From contig JAGADT010000104.1 of NCBI GenBank assembly GCA_017613475.1, positions 1-6,649 of the forward strand: a DNA stretch of 6,649 nt. The letters are read 5' to 3'. Source of the DNA: Desulfovibrionaceae bacterium (lineage in GTDB: Bacteria; Desulfobacterota; Desulfovibrionia; Desulfovibrionales; Desulfovibrionaceae). Shown piece by piece: positions 6,617 to 6,649 of this stretch (within the stretch, counting starts at the first letter, position 1; each line of letters starts with the position of its first letter). Position numbers and translations under genes: made by a program. Under the pieces are notes generated by a model that did not search any database, had not been told where the DNA came from, and saw only the letters and a program-made list of their open reading frames with translations.

Positions 6617-6649
6617 ACTGTTTGGTGGAGCCGCAGCCGTTGTTTTTCA
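6615..6649 (-). CDS. Possible C-terminal tail of a gene entering from the right
   Basis: Read on the minus strand from the right edge, one frame gives KNNGCGSTKQ and then TAA (bases 6617-6615). A Gly-Cys-Gly tail with polar ends would suit the last residues of a small or metal-related protein, and convergent placement against the cyclase gene is plausible. The other minus frames are either stopped at the edge or continue as an open frame antisense to the cyclase. With only ten residues the product cannot be named and the call could be chance. Confidence 0.25.
   Translation of the reverse strand, partial: KNNGCGSTKQ

Overview
The window looks like chromosomal, housekeeping-plus-accessory DNA of a GC-rich deltaproteobacterium, most likely Desulfovibrionaceae (Desulfovibrio or Bilophila relatives). 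The grounds are family resemblance: a Desulfovibrio-style valyl-tRNA synthetase, an EF-G-like GTPase with an altered G3 box, and a CofD-like protein of the type I associate with the Desulfovibrio 'GAK' gene set. This placement is from memory of the families, not from a search. I see no mobile elements, CRISPR arrays, tRNA or rRNA genes.

Layout. Bases 1-564 (minus) hold the N-terminal 188 codons of an EF-G-like translational GTPase that runs off the left edge. Bases 565-836 are a non-coding gap with short inverted repeats and no convincing gene. Bases 837-3115 (minus) form a compact two-gene operon. The first gene is a BPL_N (class I glutamine-amidotransferase-like) protein. Its stop overlaps the start of the second gene, a CofD/YvcK-family protein, as TAATG. 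A 75-bp divergent gap (3116-3190) separates this operon from valS (3191-5854, plus), a complete valyl-tRNA synthetase with intact catalytic, editing and zinc-ribbon motifs. A GC-rich hairpin (5866-5902) follows valS. A metal-dependent cyclase-family hydrolase (5910-6560, plus) starts only seven bases after it. The last 89 bases contain a T-run and possibly the last codons of a minus-strand gene entering from the right.

Functionally, valS and the EF-G-like gene both concern translation but are not in one transcription unit. The most interesting part is the BPL_N/CofD-like pair. Both proteins are uncharacterised as far as I know, they are translationally coupled, and the BPL_N protein has glycine where the amidotransferase nucleophile cysteine would be. 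The cyclase has no pathway partner in view, so its substrate cannot be deduced.
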